NCBI GenBank assembly: GCA_016720775.1
Contig: JADKJX010000007.1
Location: forward strand, 62,001-126,000
Length of the DNA stretch: 64,000 nucleotides
From: Chitinophagaceae bacterium
GTDB lineage: Bacteria > Bacteroidota > Bacteroidia > Chitinophagales > Chitinophagaceae
Reading direction: 5' to 3'
The stretch's first letter is position 1; each line of letters starts with the position of its first letter. Both the position numbers and the translations under genes were made by a program. Below, piece after piece: positions 23,627-32,387 of the stretch. The notes below the pieces were generated by a model, which was not told the origin of the DNA, searched no databases, and was given only the letters and a program-made list of their open reading frames with translations.

Positions 23627-26146
23627 GTGGAAGAAAATAACTTCAATATACAGGGACTCAGCGACCAGCAAGTAACAGAAGCCCGTAAAGAATTCGGTTT
23701 TAACCGGCAAAATTTTAAGAAGGAAGCCGGGTTAATCTCGTTGCTTAAGGAAATTGTAATGGAACCGATGTTCATTTTACTTGTACTGGCGGCAGTGATC
23801 TATTTTATTACCGGCCACCGGAACGATGGGTTATTTATGTCGGGAGCTATTGTATTTGTATCTGCCATTTCTATTTTCCAGGACTACCGTAGCCGTAATG
23901 CCATTGCTGCCCTGCGGGCACTTACCCAGCCCATGAGTAAAGTTATACGTGGTGGAAAAACCCAGGAGATCAACAGCGAAGAAATTGTTATTGGAGACAG
24001 CATGATCATTGAAGAGGGAAGTTCTGTGCCTGCAGATGGGGTCATTATTCAGTCCAACGACTTTTCGGTGAATGAATCCATCCTTACCGGTGAATCATTG
24101 AGTATTTTTAAATCCGAGGCTGATGCGGATAACAAGGTGTACCAGGGAACTTTTGTTTCGGGCGGACTGGCCATCTGCCGGGTAACAGCCATCGGCAATG
24201 AAACAAACCTGGGCAAAATAGGCGGATCGATCTCTTCCATCCAGGATGAGAAAACTCCGCTGCAGTTGCAGATAAACAATTTTGTAAAGAAGATGGCCAT
24301 CGTTGGCATCATTGTTTTCCTGGTCGTGTGGGGAATTAATTATTTCCAATCTAAAAACATATTCGACAGTTTATTGAAAGCCCTCACGCTTGCTATGAGC
24401 ATCTTACCGGAGGAGATACCGGTTGCCTTTACCACGTTCATGGCATTGGGTGCCTGGCGCCTTATGCGGATGGGTGTTATTGTAAAACAGACAAAGACGG
24501 TAGAGACGTTGGGCAGTGCTTCTGTTATCTGTGTGGATAAGACGGGTACCATTACCGAAAACAAAATGGAGCTGACCAAAATATTTGTACCGGGGCAACA
24601 ACATTTTTCAGATCCTTCAGGTACATTGTCTGAAGAAGAAAAGGAACTCGTACGCATTGCCATGTGGGCAAGTGAACCTATTCCTTTCGACCCGATGGAA
24701 GTTGCATTGCACAACTGCTATCACAACCTGTTTGCAAATGATGAAAGGCCTTCTTATAAAATGCTGCATGAATATCCATTAGGCGGAAAGCCACCTATGA
24801 TGACGCATATTTTTGAAAATGCCCGGGGCAACCGCATCATTGCTGCCAAAGGAGCGCCCGAAGCCATTATGGCGGTGTCAGCCTTGTCGCCCGGAGATGC
24901 AAAACTGGTATCATCAGCGGTAAATGAGTTATCTGAAAAAGGCTATCGTGTGCTGGCGGTTGCAGAAACAGTTCATCCGGGAAATGATTTTCCCAAAGAG
25001 CAACAGCAGTTCCCTTTTTCATTCAGGGGATTGCTTGCTTTTTATGATCCGCCAAAGAAGAACATCAATGCTGTCTTTAAATCTTTTGATGAGGCAGGCA
25101 TTGCTGTAAAGATCATCACCGGCGACAACATGGCTACCACCCGTACCATTGCTGTGCAGACCGGGTTTAAAGATGCAGACAGGATCATCGACGGGCAGCA
25201 ACTGCAGGCCATGCCGGATGAAGAACTGCTGAAGAAAGTGATGTCCATTAATATTTTCGCCCGCATGTTTCCCGATGCAAAACTCAGGGTTATCAATGCA
25301 TTGAAAGCAAACGGGAAGATCGTAGCGATGACAGGAGACGGCGTGAACGATGGCCCTGCGTTGAAATCAGCTCATATTGGTATTGCCATGGGAAAGAAAG
25401 GAAGTGAAATTGCCAAACAGGCCTCCTCACTTATATTAACAGACGATGACCTGGCAAAAATGGTGGATGCGATTGCCATGGGCAGAAGAATATACAGCAA
25501 CCTGAAAAAAGCCATCCAGTATATCATCTCCATTCATATTCCCATCATACTTACTGTTTTTATTCCGCTGGCATTGGGTTGGGTGTACCCAAACATATTC
25601 ACGCCTATGCATGTGATCTTTCTTGAACTGATCATGGGGCCAACCTGTTCGATCATTTATGAAAATGAACCCATCGAGAAAAATATGATGTTGCAGAAAC
25701 CGAGAGAATTTGGAAACACTTTTTTCAACGGGCAGGAACTTGCGACCAGTATTGTGCAGGGCCTGGTGATCACGGCAGGAACATTATTCACCTATCAATA
25801 TGCCGTAAGGCAGGGGTATGATGAGAACATAACCCGTACAATGATCTTTATGGCACTTATAGCTGCCAATGTGTTTCTTACGCTGGTGAACCGTTCGTTT
25901 TATTATTCGGTGTTTGCAACAAGCCGGTATAAAAATAACCTGGTACTGATCATCATTGCCATTACGGTTGTATTAACAGCCATGTTTGTGCTTATTCATC
26001 CGCTTGCGCAGCTTTTCCAGTTTGAAAGGCCCGATATGGGGCAAACCGGTTTTGCCATACTTGCCGGTTTTGTTTCGGTTATATGGTTCGAGGGAGTGAA
26101 GTTTTTAAAAAGAAGAAAGATCAGTTCAGGCCGATCTGGTCAGTAA
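23627..26146 (+). CDS. P-type cation-transporting ATPase (P2, calcium-pump-like)
   Basis: 839 residues with a GTG start. Features in order: N-terminal cation ATPase domain, two helices, actuator domain with TGES, helix 4 with LPEEIPVAF, phosphorylation motif DKTGT, nucleotide-binding domain, GDGVNDGPALKSAHIG hinge, and six C-terminal helices. This is the P2-type layout of Ca2+/Mn2+ pumps; the PEEIP motif in helix 4 fits Ca-type transport, but the ion is not certain. It stands alone, and its 3' end overlaps the convergent ytxJ gene by 26 bases. Confidence 0.9.
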   Translation: MEENNFNIQGLSDQQVTEARKEFGFNRQNFKKEAGLISLLKEIVMEPMFILLVLAAVIYFITGHRNDGLFMSGAIVFVSAISIFQDYRSRNAIAALRALTQPMSKVIRGGKTQEINSEEIVIGDSMIIEEGSSVPADGVIIQSNDFSVNESILTGESLSIFKSEADADNKVYQGTFVSGGLAICRVTAIGNETNLGKIGGSISSIQDEKTPLQLQINNFVKKMAIVGIIVFLVVWGINYFQSKNIFDSLLKALTLAMSILPEEIPVAFTTFMALGAWRLMRMGVIVKQTKTVETLGSASVICVDKTGTITENKMELTKIFVPGQQHFSDPSGTLSEEEKELVRIAMWASEPIPFDPMEVALHNCYHNLFANDERPSYKMLHEYPLGGKPPMMTHIFENARGNRIIAAKGAPEAIMAVSALSPGDAKLVSSAVNELSEKGYRVLAVAETVHPGNDFPKEQQQFPFSFRGLLAFYDPPKKNINAVFKSFDEAGIAVKIITGDNMATTRTIAVQTGFKDADRIIDGQQLQAMPDEELLKKVMSINIFARMFPDAKLRVINALKANGKIVAMTGDGVNDGPALKSAHIGIAMGKKGSEIAKQASSLILTDDDLAKMVDAIAMGRRIYSNLKKAIQYIISIHIPIILTVFIPLALGWVYPNIFTPMHVIFLELIMGPTCSIIYENEPIEKNMMLQKPREFGNTFFNGQELATSIVQGLVITAGTLFTYQYAVRQGYDENITRTMIFMALIAANVFLTLVNRSFYYSVFATSRYKNNLVLIIIAITVVLTAMFVLIHPLAQLFQFERPDMGQTGFAILAGFVSVIWFEGVKFLKRRKISSGRSGQ

Positions 26147-26456
26147 TGCTTGCCATGTCAATTCCGTTATGGCTTTCTTCGTAAATACATTGGGCATCTT
26201 TTATTAAAAGTACCTGGGGTGATTCGTGGTAAACGGCGAAATCTTCCGCTACTTTGTCGGAAATGGAACGGAAGCGGAGAAGGTCTAGAAAATAAAAATC
26301 GGCAGATCCCGGCTGTTCATTTCTTTCAAGCCGTTTTTTTACAACGGTACTTATTGAGCAACGGGTGCTGTGTTTGAAGATTACCTGCGGCCGGGTCCTG
26401 GATAATTCTTTTATCTCAGCAAGTTGCTGCAGGTTGTTCAGTTCGATCCAGTTCAT
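26121..26456 (-). CDS. ytxJ: YtxJ-like bacillithiol-system redox protein
   Basis: 111 residues with a thioredoxin-like fold. The active-site region reads FKHSTRCSIS (about 28-37) with a single cysteine, as in the YtxJ (BrxC-type monothiol) family, which removes bacillithiol from mixed disulfides. A cis-Pro (SPQVLLI) is present at about 80. Many Bacteroidota make bacillithiol, so the role is plausible. A tiny lipoprotein gene lies just upstream on the same strand. Confidence 0.82.
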   Translation of the reverse strand: MNWIELNNLQQLAEIKELSRTRPQVIFKHSTRCSISTVVKKRLERNEQPGSADFYFLDLLRFRSISDKVAEDFAVYHESPQVLLIKDAQCIYEESHNGIDMASITDQIGLN

Positions 26457-26471
26457 GAAAAGTACCCGGGC

Positions 26472-26588
26472 TTAGTGGATGATGCCTTCGCTCATAGGGC
26501 AGCCAGACCTGCGGCTTGGTGCACAACTGCTTACGATGGCCGAAACAGCGATTAAGATCAGGAGGGTAAAAAATAATTTTTTCATCAT
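26472..26588 (-). CDS. Very small lipoprotein
   Basis: 38 residues: a classic signal peptide (MMKKLFFTLLILIAVSA) with lipobox IVSSC, then only APSRRSGCPMSEGIIH. Two ATGs in a row (26588, 26585) are possible starts. A perfect -7 box lies upstream. Short lipoproteins ending in a Cys-Pro motif are common in Bacteroidota next to redox genes, but no function is known to me. It precedes ytxJ by 15 bases and is probably co-transcribed. Confidence 0.65.
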   Translation of the reverse strand: MMKKLFFTLLILIAVSAIVSSCAPSRRSGCPMSEGIIH

Positions 26589-26635
26589 TTTTCTTTTGCG
26601 ATTAAAAAACCTATTATTGCGGATCAGGGTTTCCG

Positions 26636-26643
26636 CAAAGATA
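26636..26643 (-). promoter_or_regulatory. -7 box of the small lipoprotein-ytxJ operon
   Basis: On the minus strand the bases read TATCTTTG, a perfect TAnnTTTG match, about 48 bases before the ATG at 26588. Confidence 0.5.
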
Positions 26644-26764
26644 ATTTATCAACGGTAAACGACGAAATACAATTAATATTACCTTCGGCCTCAATTTTAT
26701 ACCGAAATCAGTGCAAAACGACCTGTGAAAACTAAACTTTAACCCGACCATAAATAAAATCCAA

Positions 26765-27535
26765 ATGTTGCAACTTAAACGCCCCATTGTCTTTATTGAT
26801 CTTGAAACAACCGGAATAAGTCTTTCTGCAGACCGTATTGTGGAAATCGCCATGGTGAAGATCATGCCCGACGGAAGCAGGCTGGTGAAACGTAAGCTCA
26901 TTAACCCGGAAATGTCTATTCCAAAAGAATCGAGTGACATACATGGCATCACCGACGAGATGGTAAAGGATGCGCCGTCTTTTAAACAGTCAGGCAATGA
27001 GATAAAGATGTTCATTGAAAATTGCGACCTGGGCGGGTACAACAGCAACCGTTTTGATATTCCCATATTGATGGAAGAATTCTTACGGGCTGGCATGGAT
27101 GTTGACCTGAGTACCCGTAAGATGATAGACGTTCAGCACATTTTTTATACCATGGAACCACGTACGCTTACAGCCGCCTATAAATTCTTTTGCGAAAAAG
27201 AACTGGAAGGTGCCCATAGTGCCGAAACGGATGTGAATGCAACCATTGATGTGCTGATGGCACAACTGAAACGCTACGAAAAATTGGGCGACAGCGTTGA
27301 CTCCATATTGGGAGTAATTGGCGAAGACAAGATCATCGATTATGCCCGCCGGTTCAGTTTTAATGATTCGGGCAGAGAAGTATTCAATTTTGGAAAACAC
27401 AAGGGCAGGGCAGTGGCAGATGTGCTAAAGGCTGAACCACAGTATTATGACTGGATGATGCGGGGAGATTTTCCTTTGCACACCAAGCAAAAACTGACCG
27501 AGATATTGAACCGCAGCCTGTTAAAGAATAACTAA
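26765..27535 (+). CDS. DnaQ-like 3'-5' exonuclease
   Basis: 256 residues with a DEDDh exonuclease domain (about 7-170): DLETTG (Exo I), NSNRFDIPIL (Exo II) and HSAETDV (Exo III). The C-terminal part (about 190-250) contains FNFGKHKGRAVADV and YYDWMMRGDFP, a small domain frequently attached to such exonucleases in Bacteroidota. It lacks polymerase-binding features that I can identify, so it could be an epsilon-like subunit or a stand-alone nuclease. Single gene, own promoter region. Confidence 0.85.
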   Translation: MLQLKRPIVFIDLETTGISLSADRIVEIAMVKIMPDGSRLVKRKLINPEMSIPKESSDIHGITDEMVKDAPSFKQSGNEIKMFIENCDLGGYNSNRFDIPILMEEFLRAGMDVDLSTRKMIDVQHIFYTMEPRTLTAAYKFFCEKELEGAHSAETDVNATIDVLMAQLKRYEKLGDSVDSILGVIGEDKIIDYARRFSFNDSGREVFNFGKHKGRAVADVLKAEPQYYDWMMRGDFPLHTKQKLTEILNRSLLKNN

Positions 27536-27582
27536 ATAGGAATTGTAGAAAACAAGTTGACAACGCATTTTGTTATTTATCG

Positions 27583-27590
27583 TAAATTTG
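27583..27590 (+). promoter_or_regulatory. -7 box of the glycosyltransferase gene
   Basis: TAAATTTG, a perfect -7 match, with TTG at 27570-27572 in the -33 area. The TTG start codon at 27614 is 24 bases downstream. Confidence 0.6.
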
Positions 27591-27613
27591 ACTCAATCAA
27601 TGTTCGGGCATAA

Positions 27614-28408
27614 TTGGAAAAGTTAGTCATCATACCAACCTTCAACGAAAAAGAAAACATCGAAAAGATAATTGATGCTGTCATTAGTTTGCAGTTGGAT
27701 TATCATGTTCTCATCATCGATGACAACTCTCCGGACGGCACTGCAGCCATCATCGAATCACTTTTACCTAAATATCCGGGGCAGTTATTTTTAGAAAAAC
27801 GGGTAGGTAAACTCGGTTTGGGTACTGCATATATATATGGTTTTCGCTGGGCATTGGAAAAAGGATATCGTTATATTTTTGAAATGGATGCCGATTTTTC
27901 GCATAATCCAAAAGACCTTGATGCATTATACCATGCATGTCTGAATGGAGCAGGAGTGGCAGTAGGATCCCGTTATACCAAGGGTGGGGCTGTGGCCAAC
28001 TGGCCAGCTAACCGAATCCTGCTTTCAAAAGGGGCATCACTGTATACAAGGATGATCACCTGGATGCCTGTAAAAGACCCCACCGCCGGGTTCGTTTGTT
28101 ACCGGGCTGAAGTACTGGAATCCATCAACCTCGATAAGATAAGTTTTGTCGGTTATGCCTTCCAGATCGAAATGAAATTTGCTGCCTGGAAACTTGGATT
28201 TAAAATAAGTGAAGTACCCATCACCTTCATCGACCGGGAATTTGGCGCCAGTAAGATGAACAAAGGCATCATTAAAGAAGGCGTGCTGGGTGTATTAAAA
28301 CTCCGCTGGCAAAGCATGTTTAAGAACTACCGTAAAAAAGTCACCAACCCGGTTTACAACGACCGGGTGAGTTTTCAGCAAGCCGATGTTGTGCTGGAAA
28401 GTAAATAA
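27614..28408 (+). CDS. Polyprenol-phosphate mannosyltransferase-like GT2 glycosyltransferase
   Basis: 264 residues from a TTG start, GT-A fold: IIPTFNEKENI at the N-terminus, nucleotide-sugar motif DDNSPDGT (about 37-44), metal-binding EMDADFSH (about 91-98), and the acceptor-side PTAGFVCYR and FIDREFGASKM. This is the dolichol/polyprenol-phosphate mannose synthase family. There is no C-terminal membrane anchor, as in the soluble DPM1 type. It would make lipid-linked mannose for protein or envelope glycosylation. No partner glycosylation genes are adjacent. Confidence 0.88.
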   Translation: MEKLVIIPTFNEKENIEKIIDAVISLQLDYHVLIIDDNSPDGTAAIIESLLPKYPGQLFLEKRVGKLGLGTAYIYGFRWALEKGYRYIFEMDADFSHNPKDLDALYHACLNGAGVAVGSRYTKGGAVANWPANRILLSKGASLYTRMITWMPVKDPTAGFVCYRAEVLESINLDKISFVGYAFQIEMKFAAWKLGFKISEVPITFIDREFGASKMNKGIIKEGVLGVLKLRWQSMFKNYRKKVTNPVYNDRVSFQQADVVLESK

Positions 28409-28509
28409 TGTCTTTCTGAATTCATCATTCAACTTCTCTTTCCGGAATTATTTTCACTCATTTATGTAATTGCATTTAAAGCAGCATCCGTATAACAAAA
28501 CTGGCTGTT

Positions 28510-30138
28510 ATGCAGAAGCTGCAACTCTCCATTCCCGAACCATGCCACGAGAACTGGCAACACATGACGCCCACGCAACAGGGCCGATACTGTAATGCCT
28601 GTGCAAAGGAAGTAGTTGACTTCAGTATGATGACCGATACGGAAGTACTGAATTATTTCAACACACTCGGCAATGAAAAAATCTGCGGTCGTGCATTACC
28701 CACACAATTAGACAGGACCATCACCCGCCCAAAAGAACCCAGGAAGCGATTGTTCTGGTACTGGAATTATATCGTGCTGTTCTTTATATTGTTTTCAAGA
28801 AGCAATGGAGCAAAAGCGCAGGGTGATGTAAAGGCTGTAACAGAATTCAGCCCGGTAAAACCTGCGGATATTCTTACAGGAGATATTGTAATAACCAGTT
28901 GGGTTGTACAAGGTAAAGTAACAGACAGGGATGGTAACCCCGTGCCTTTTGCAACCATTAAAATCAAGGGTAAGCCTACCGGTCTTTCAGCTGATGTGAA
29001 TGGAAGCTATTCTATTCGGGTAAATGCAGGAGATGTACTTATTTTTTCGGCTGCAGGTGTTAAGGAAACAGAAATTACGGTAGGGGCACAAAAAATTATA
29101 AATATTGTTTTGGAAAACAGAACCACTTCTGGAGAAGTGTTGGTGGTAGTTATTGCTGGTCAAATGATGCGAAGAAATTCAGATGAAGCGATTGCTGTTG
29201 CAAATTCAAAGTATACAGCAGCCATCCGGGTAAAAGAAGACAGATCAGATCTGCCGATTAATAAGGCTAAAATAATCATAGCAAAAAAATACAGTGATCA
29301 TACCGATACTGTATTTACAGATAATAAAGGCGGCTATAAGCTTAAAGGCATAAAAAGCAATGAGCATTATTTCATTAAAGTGGAAGCAGATGGATATAGC
29401 GCAAATGAATTTACGATCAGCGGGGATGATTTTAAGGATAAGAAAAAAAATTGGGAAGTTTTATTGACCAAACAAAAAACTGAATTGCCGGTAAGTAAAA
29501 TACCGAAGAAAGAAAATTGCCCCGGGGCCACAGTCCGGCTGCTCGGAGGGATGAGCGTGATCAATGACCATACTGAACCAATTTATGTAGTGGATGGAAT
29601 TATCGATCCGGCTGGGAAAACAATGAATCCTGATGATATAGCAGATATAACAATACTGGAAGCATCTAAAGCTGCTGCTATATTCGGGTCCCAGGGTTCA
29701 AATGGTGCAATAATAATTACTACCCGAAAAGCTAAAGTCAAAGACCTTAAAGAAGTGATTGTTGTTTCCGATTTTGGAACAAGAAAATTTTCCTGTTCAA
29801 CTGGAGGTCTAACAATTATTCGTAAAAATCCTGCCCATAACGAAATAATGGCGAGAGTAAATACACTGTTGACTGATTCCATAAAAGTATTCCCAAACCC
29901 CGTTCAGCGTGGCGCCTCTTTCACCATTTCTTTAAAACTAAAGCAAACCGGCAATCATCAGATTCAGGTTGCCGATGCTGCCGGGCGGATCATTTTACAA
30001 AAGCAGATTAATGCGGTGGCAAAAGAATATGCAGAAATGCTTCCGGCTGATAACAAGTGGAGTGGCGGCTTGTATTATATCCGTGTATTCGATAACAAAA
30101 ACCAGTTAATAAGTAAAAGTAGTTTCATAGTTCGATAG
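28510..30138 (+). CDS. Mosaic surface-type protein: zinc-like N-terminus, carboxypeptidase-like domain, TonB plug-like segment, type IX sorting end
   Basis: 542 residues. An N-terminal Cys-containing segment (CHENWQHM...YCNACAKEVVDFS, 13-45), one hydrophobic helix at about 85-97, a carboxypeptidase-regulatory-like beta domain (about 130-205), a second beta domain (230-310), a SusC-like plug motif (IYVVDGII to GSQGSNGAIIITTRK, 350-400) without any barrel, and a C-terminal type IX sorting domain (VFPNPVQRG to the end). No standard signal peptide, which is odd for a protein carrying a secretion domain. The arrangement suggests a domain mosaic built from outer-membrane receptor parts. Function unknown. 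Paired hairpins follow. Confidence 0.75.
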   Translation: MQKLQLSIPEPCHENWQHMTPTQQGRYCNACAKEVVDFSMMTDTEVLNYFNTLGNEKICGRALPTQLDRTITRPKEPRKRLFWYWNYIVLFFILFSRSNGAKAQGDVKAVTEFSPVKPADILTGDIVITSWVVQGKVTDRDGNPVPFATIKIKGKPTGLSADVNGSYSIRVNAGDVLIFSAAGVKETEITVGAQKIINIVLENRTTSGEVLVVVIAGQMMRRNSDEAIAVANSKYTAAIRVKEDRSDLPINKAKIIIAKKYSDHTDTVFTDNKGGYKLKGIKSNEHYFIKVEADGYSANEFTISGDDFKDKKKNWEVLLTKQKTELPVSKIPKKENCPGATVRLLGGMSVINDHTEPIYVVDGIIDPAGKTMNPDDIADITILEASKAAAIFGSQGSNGAIIITTRKAKVKDLKEVIVVSDFGTRKFSCSTGGLTIIRKNPAHNEIMARVNTLLTDSIKVFPNPVQRGASFTISLKLKQTGNHQIQVADAAGRIILQKQINAVAKEYAEMLPADNKWSGGLYYIRVFDNKNQLISKSSFIVR

Positions 30139-30210
30139 TGATGGTTGTTTACGCCGGCCTGGATAGCTGCCTTAAGTTTTTTAAAAAAAGCAGGAGCATC
30201 TGGCCGGTTT

Positions 30211-30280
30211 TTTATGGTCTGACGTCTTCGTCTGACCATAAAAAATATTCAAAGTCAGACGAGAACGTCAGACTTTGAAT
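30211..30280. terminator. Two adjacent hairpins (bidirectional terminator) with shared GTCTGACG core
   Basis: Hairpin 1 is 30211-30224 with 30229-30242 (loop TCTT); hairpin 2 is 30247-30261 with 30266-30280 (loop AGAA). Each has one mismatch, and both are built on the core GTCTGACG/CGTCTGAC. They separate the convergent mosaic-protein and xerD genes. The xerD stop codon lies inside hairpin 2. Related arms occur at 55569-55630. Confidence 0.7.
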
Positions 30281-31170
30281 GCCGGGTGAAACTGGTGCAG
30301 GGTCTCTCTCAAATATTCCCTGTCTAAATGCGTATAGATCTCGGTAGTGGTTATGCTTTCATGCCCAAGCATTTCCTGCACGGCCCGCAGGTCGGCGCCG
30401 CCTTCCACTAAATGGGTGGCAAATGAATGGCGGAAAGTGTGTGGTGAAATACTTTTTGTAATACCTGCTTTCTTCACAAGTTCCTTCAGCATGATAAAGA
30501 TCATCACCCGGGTAAGTTTACTGCCTCTTCGGTTTAAAAATAAAAAATCTTCCTGCCCGGGTTTTATGTTGATGTGAACCCGTATATCATTCCGGTAAAT
30601 ATTGATGTACTTGATGGCTTCGCTGCCAATGGGTACCAGTCTTTCTTTATCGCCCTTGCCAATCACCCGTACAAAACCCACATCAAGGAACAGGCAACTG
30701 ATACGCAGGTTCACCAGTTCACTTACCCGCAGTCCGCAACTGTATAATGTTTCCAGTATGGCTTTGTTTCGGCCGCCTTCGGGCTTGCTCATGTCTATCT
30801 GTGCAATGATGCTCTCGATCTCTTCAAAGCCTAAGGTGTCGGGCAATAATCTTTTTTGTTTGGGTGCTTCCAGCAATATGGTAGGGTTTTCGATGGCGAT
30901 CTGCTCCATGGCGCAATAGTTATAAAAACTCCGCAGGCCGGAGATGATCCTCGACTGCGACGCAACGGTCATGCCCAGTTCGGCAACCCATTGCACAAAC
31001 TTTTCCAGGTCTTTTAACTTGAGTTCATCCGGCTTTACCATTTTTTTGCTGGACTGCAGGTAATCGGTTAGTTTATCTATGTCACGCAGGTATGCCTCCA
31101 CAGAGTTGTCGGCCAGTGATTTTTCTAATTGAAGCCAGGCTTTAAATCCTTTTTTATAGGGTTCCCACAT
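30268..31170 (-). CDS. xerD: Tyrosine recombinase XerD
   Basis: 300 residues: an N-terminal SAM-like core-binding domain (1-90) and a catalytic domain with Arg in CGLRVSEL (about 148), HTFRHSFATH (H-x-x-R, about 243-252), GHESI and the Tyr in TEIYTH (about 279). This is the length and motif set of XerD, the resolvase of chromosome dimers. No attachment sites or mobile genes are near, so it is the housekeeping enzyme rather than an integrase. Confidence 0.92.
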   Translation of the reverse strand: MWEPYKKGFKAWLQLEKSLADNSVEAYLRDIDKLTDYLQSSKKMVKPDELKLKDLEKFVQWVAELGMTVASQSRIISGLRSFYNYCAMEQIAIENPTILLEAPKQKRLLPDTLGFEEIESIIAQIDMSKPEGGRNKAILETLYSCGLRVSELVNLRISCLFLDVGFVRVIGKGDKERLVPIGSEAIKYINIYRNDIRVHINIKPGQEDFLFLNRRGSKLTRVMIFIMLKELVKKAGITKSISPHTFRHSFATHLVEGGADLRAVQEMLGHESITTTEIYTHLDREYLRETLHQFHPAFKV

Positions 31171-31265
31171 GTGTAAGCCGGAGTTTTAAAATTAAGATTA
31201 CTCAGTAAAGTCAATATACACTATTTTCGCTGCCTAAATTTCGTCAATAGTCACCAATATACAAT

Positions 31266-31766
31266 ATGCAGGCAGTTAACCTACGTTCATTCAGGCAAAA
31301 AGTCCGGTTTAATAAAAAAAGACTCCGAAGTTTTCTTACCAGGATTGAAAAGGCTCCGCCAAAGGGATTGGATAATCTTACCAGGGCACTTGAACCCGAG
31401 GTTTGGAAAGAAATAGACTGTCTTACCTGTGCCAACTGCTGCAAAACGATGAGCCCTACGTTTACACAAACGGATATCAAACGAATCTCAAAACATTTCG
31501 GGCAAACCCCACTGGAGTTTACCAAAAAATGGCTGCGTAAAGACAGGACAGGCGACATGCTTAATAAAGTGGAGCCATGCCAGTTCCTCAATCTGAAAGA
31601 CAATAAATGCTCCATCTACGAAATAAGGCCAGCTGATTGTTCCGGCTTTCCACACCTGCCCAAAAGAAAGATGCTCGACTACATGCACGTGCACAAACAG
31701 AACATTGAATACTGCCCGGCTACCTATAAACTCGTTGAGAAGATGGAAGAGAGGTTGAGAGGTTAG
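31266..31766 (+). CDS. YkgJ-family cysteine-cluster protein
   Basis: 166 residues with the cysteine cluster of the YkgJ (PF03692) family: CLTCANCCKTM at about 57-67, then CQFLNLKDNKCSIY and RPADCSGFP. These proteins probably bind zinc or an Fe-S centre; their biochemical role is not settled. Divergent from xerD, single gene, followed by heptamer repeats. Confidence 0.85.
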   Translation: MQAVNLRSFRQKVRFNKKRLRSFLTRIEKAPPKGLDNLTRALEPEVWKEIDCLTCANCCKTMSPTFTQTDIKRISKHFGQTPLEFTKKWLRKDRTGDMLNKVEPCQFLNLKDNKCSIYEIRPADCSGFPHLPKRKMLDYMHVHKQNIEYCPATYKLVEKMEERLRG

Positions 31767-31768
31767 GA

Positions 31769-31837
31769 GTTTGTGGTTTGAGGTTTGTGGTTTGTGGTTT
31801 GTGGTTTGTGGTTTGTGGTTTGTGGTTTGTGGTTTGA
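31769..31837. repeat. Heptamer tandem repeat (GTTTGTG type)
   Basis: About ten units of GTTTGTG/GTTTGAG run head to tail across 69 bases after the YkgJ gene. They are perfect in the centre and degenerate at the ends. The same unit type recurs at 49612-49653. Confidence 0.9.
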
Positions 31838-31869
31838 GAAGTATTTAATTATTTAAGATATGCTAAGTC

Positions 31870-31919
31870 CTGCATCCAGTATCCTGAATCTTGTATCCAG
31901 TATCCAGTATCCAGCATCC
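31870..31919. repeat. Heptamer tandem repeat (ATCCAGT type)
   Basis: Repeats of ATCCAGT and variants (ATCCTGA, ATCTTGT) with period 7 lie 32 bases after the previous array, before the yraN stop. A different sequence with the same period. Confidence 0.8.
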
Positions 31920-31923
31920 GTTT

Positions 31924-32286
31924 TCACAAATACACATCTTCAATTAAAAAATACTCCACCGGCTCGTCTTTCAAAATAGTAATGGCAAGTATATCAAACT
32001 GTATTCTCTTCCATTGCGGGAATTGGTAGAGGTATTCTTCCGAGGCATTGATGAGGTTCTGTATCTTTTTTTTAGAGACCGCCTCTTCCGGGTGGCCGAA
32101 TTTTTTTGTGCGGCGGGTCTTCACTTCTACAAAATGAAGGACAGCATCTTTGGAGGCAATAATATCCACCTCCCAATGCGAATGGCGCCAGTTCCGGTGC
32201 AGCACAGTAAAGCCGTTGCCGGTAAAGTATTCAACCGCCATGGCTTCTCCCAGGTTGCCTGTTTTGTTGTGCTGCGCCATAGCCAA
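31924..32286 (-). CDS. YraN/UPF0102 family nuclease-like protein
   Basis: 120 residues with the YraN fold: LGEAMAVEYF near residue 13, the nuclease-like core WEVDIIASKDAVLHFVEVKTR (D-x13-E-V-K) and the C-terminal FDILAI. It is related to Holliday-junction-resolvase-like endonucleases, but activity has not been firmly shown for the family. Single gene; normal length. Confidence 0.88.
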   Translation of the reverse strand: MAMAQHNKTGNLGEAMAVEYFTGNGFTVLHRNWRHSHWEVDIIASKDAVLHFVEVKTRRTKKFGHPEEAVSKKKIQNLINASEEYLYQFPQWKRIQFDILAITILKDEPVEYFLIEDVYL

Positions 32287-32362
32287 AGTTATTGATTTGG
32301 CTAATTAACAGCCTGAGGATAATTGCATTTACTTAAATACCTGCGGGAAAAGTATTATTGCT

Positions 32363-32370
32363 TATTTTTG
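32363..32370 (+). promoter_or_regulatory. -7 box of the DUF6580 gene
   Basis: TATTTTTG, a perfect TAnnTTTG match, 18 bases before the ATG at 32388. Confidence 0.5.
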
Positions 32371-32387
32371 CGTCAAAGAATATAATA

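Noticed and set aside
23484..23627. Shared operator between the kinase and P-type ATPase genes
   Set aside because: No TGA-N6-TCA site occurs there at 33 or 55 bp from any -7-like box; one loose match near 23601 is badly placed.
30268..31170. Integrase of a mobile element
   Set aside because: The length and motifs are those of housekeeping XerD, and there are no attachment sites, tRNA or cargo genes next to it.
31769..31919. CRISPR array
   Set aside because: Units are 7 bp, head to tail, with no spacers and no cas genes nearby.
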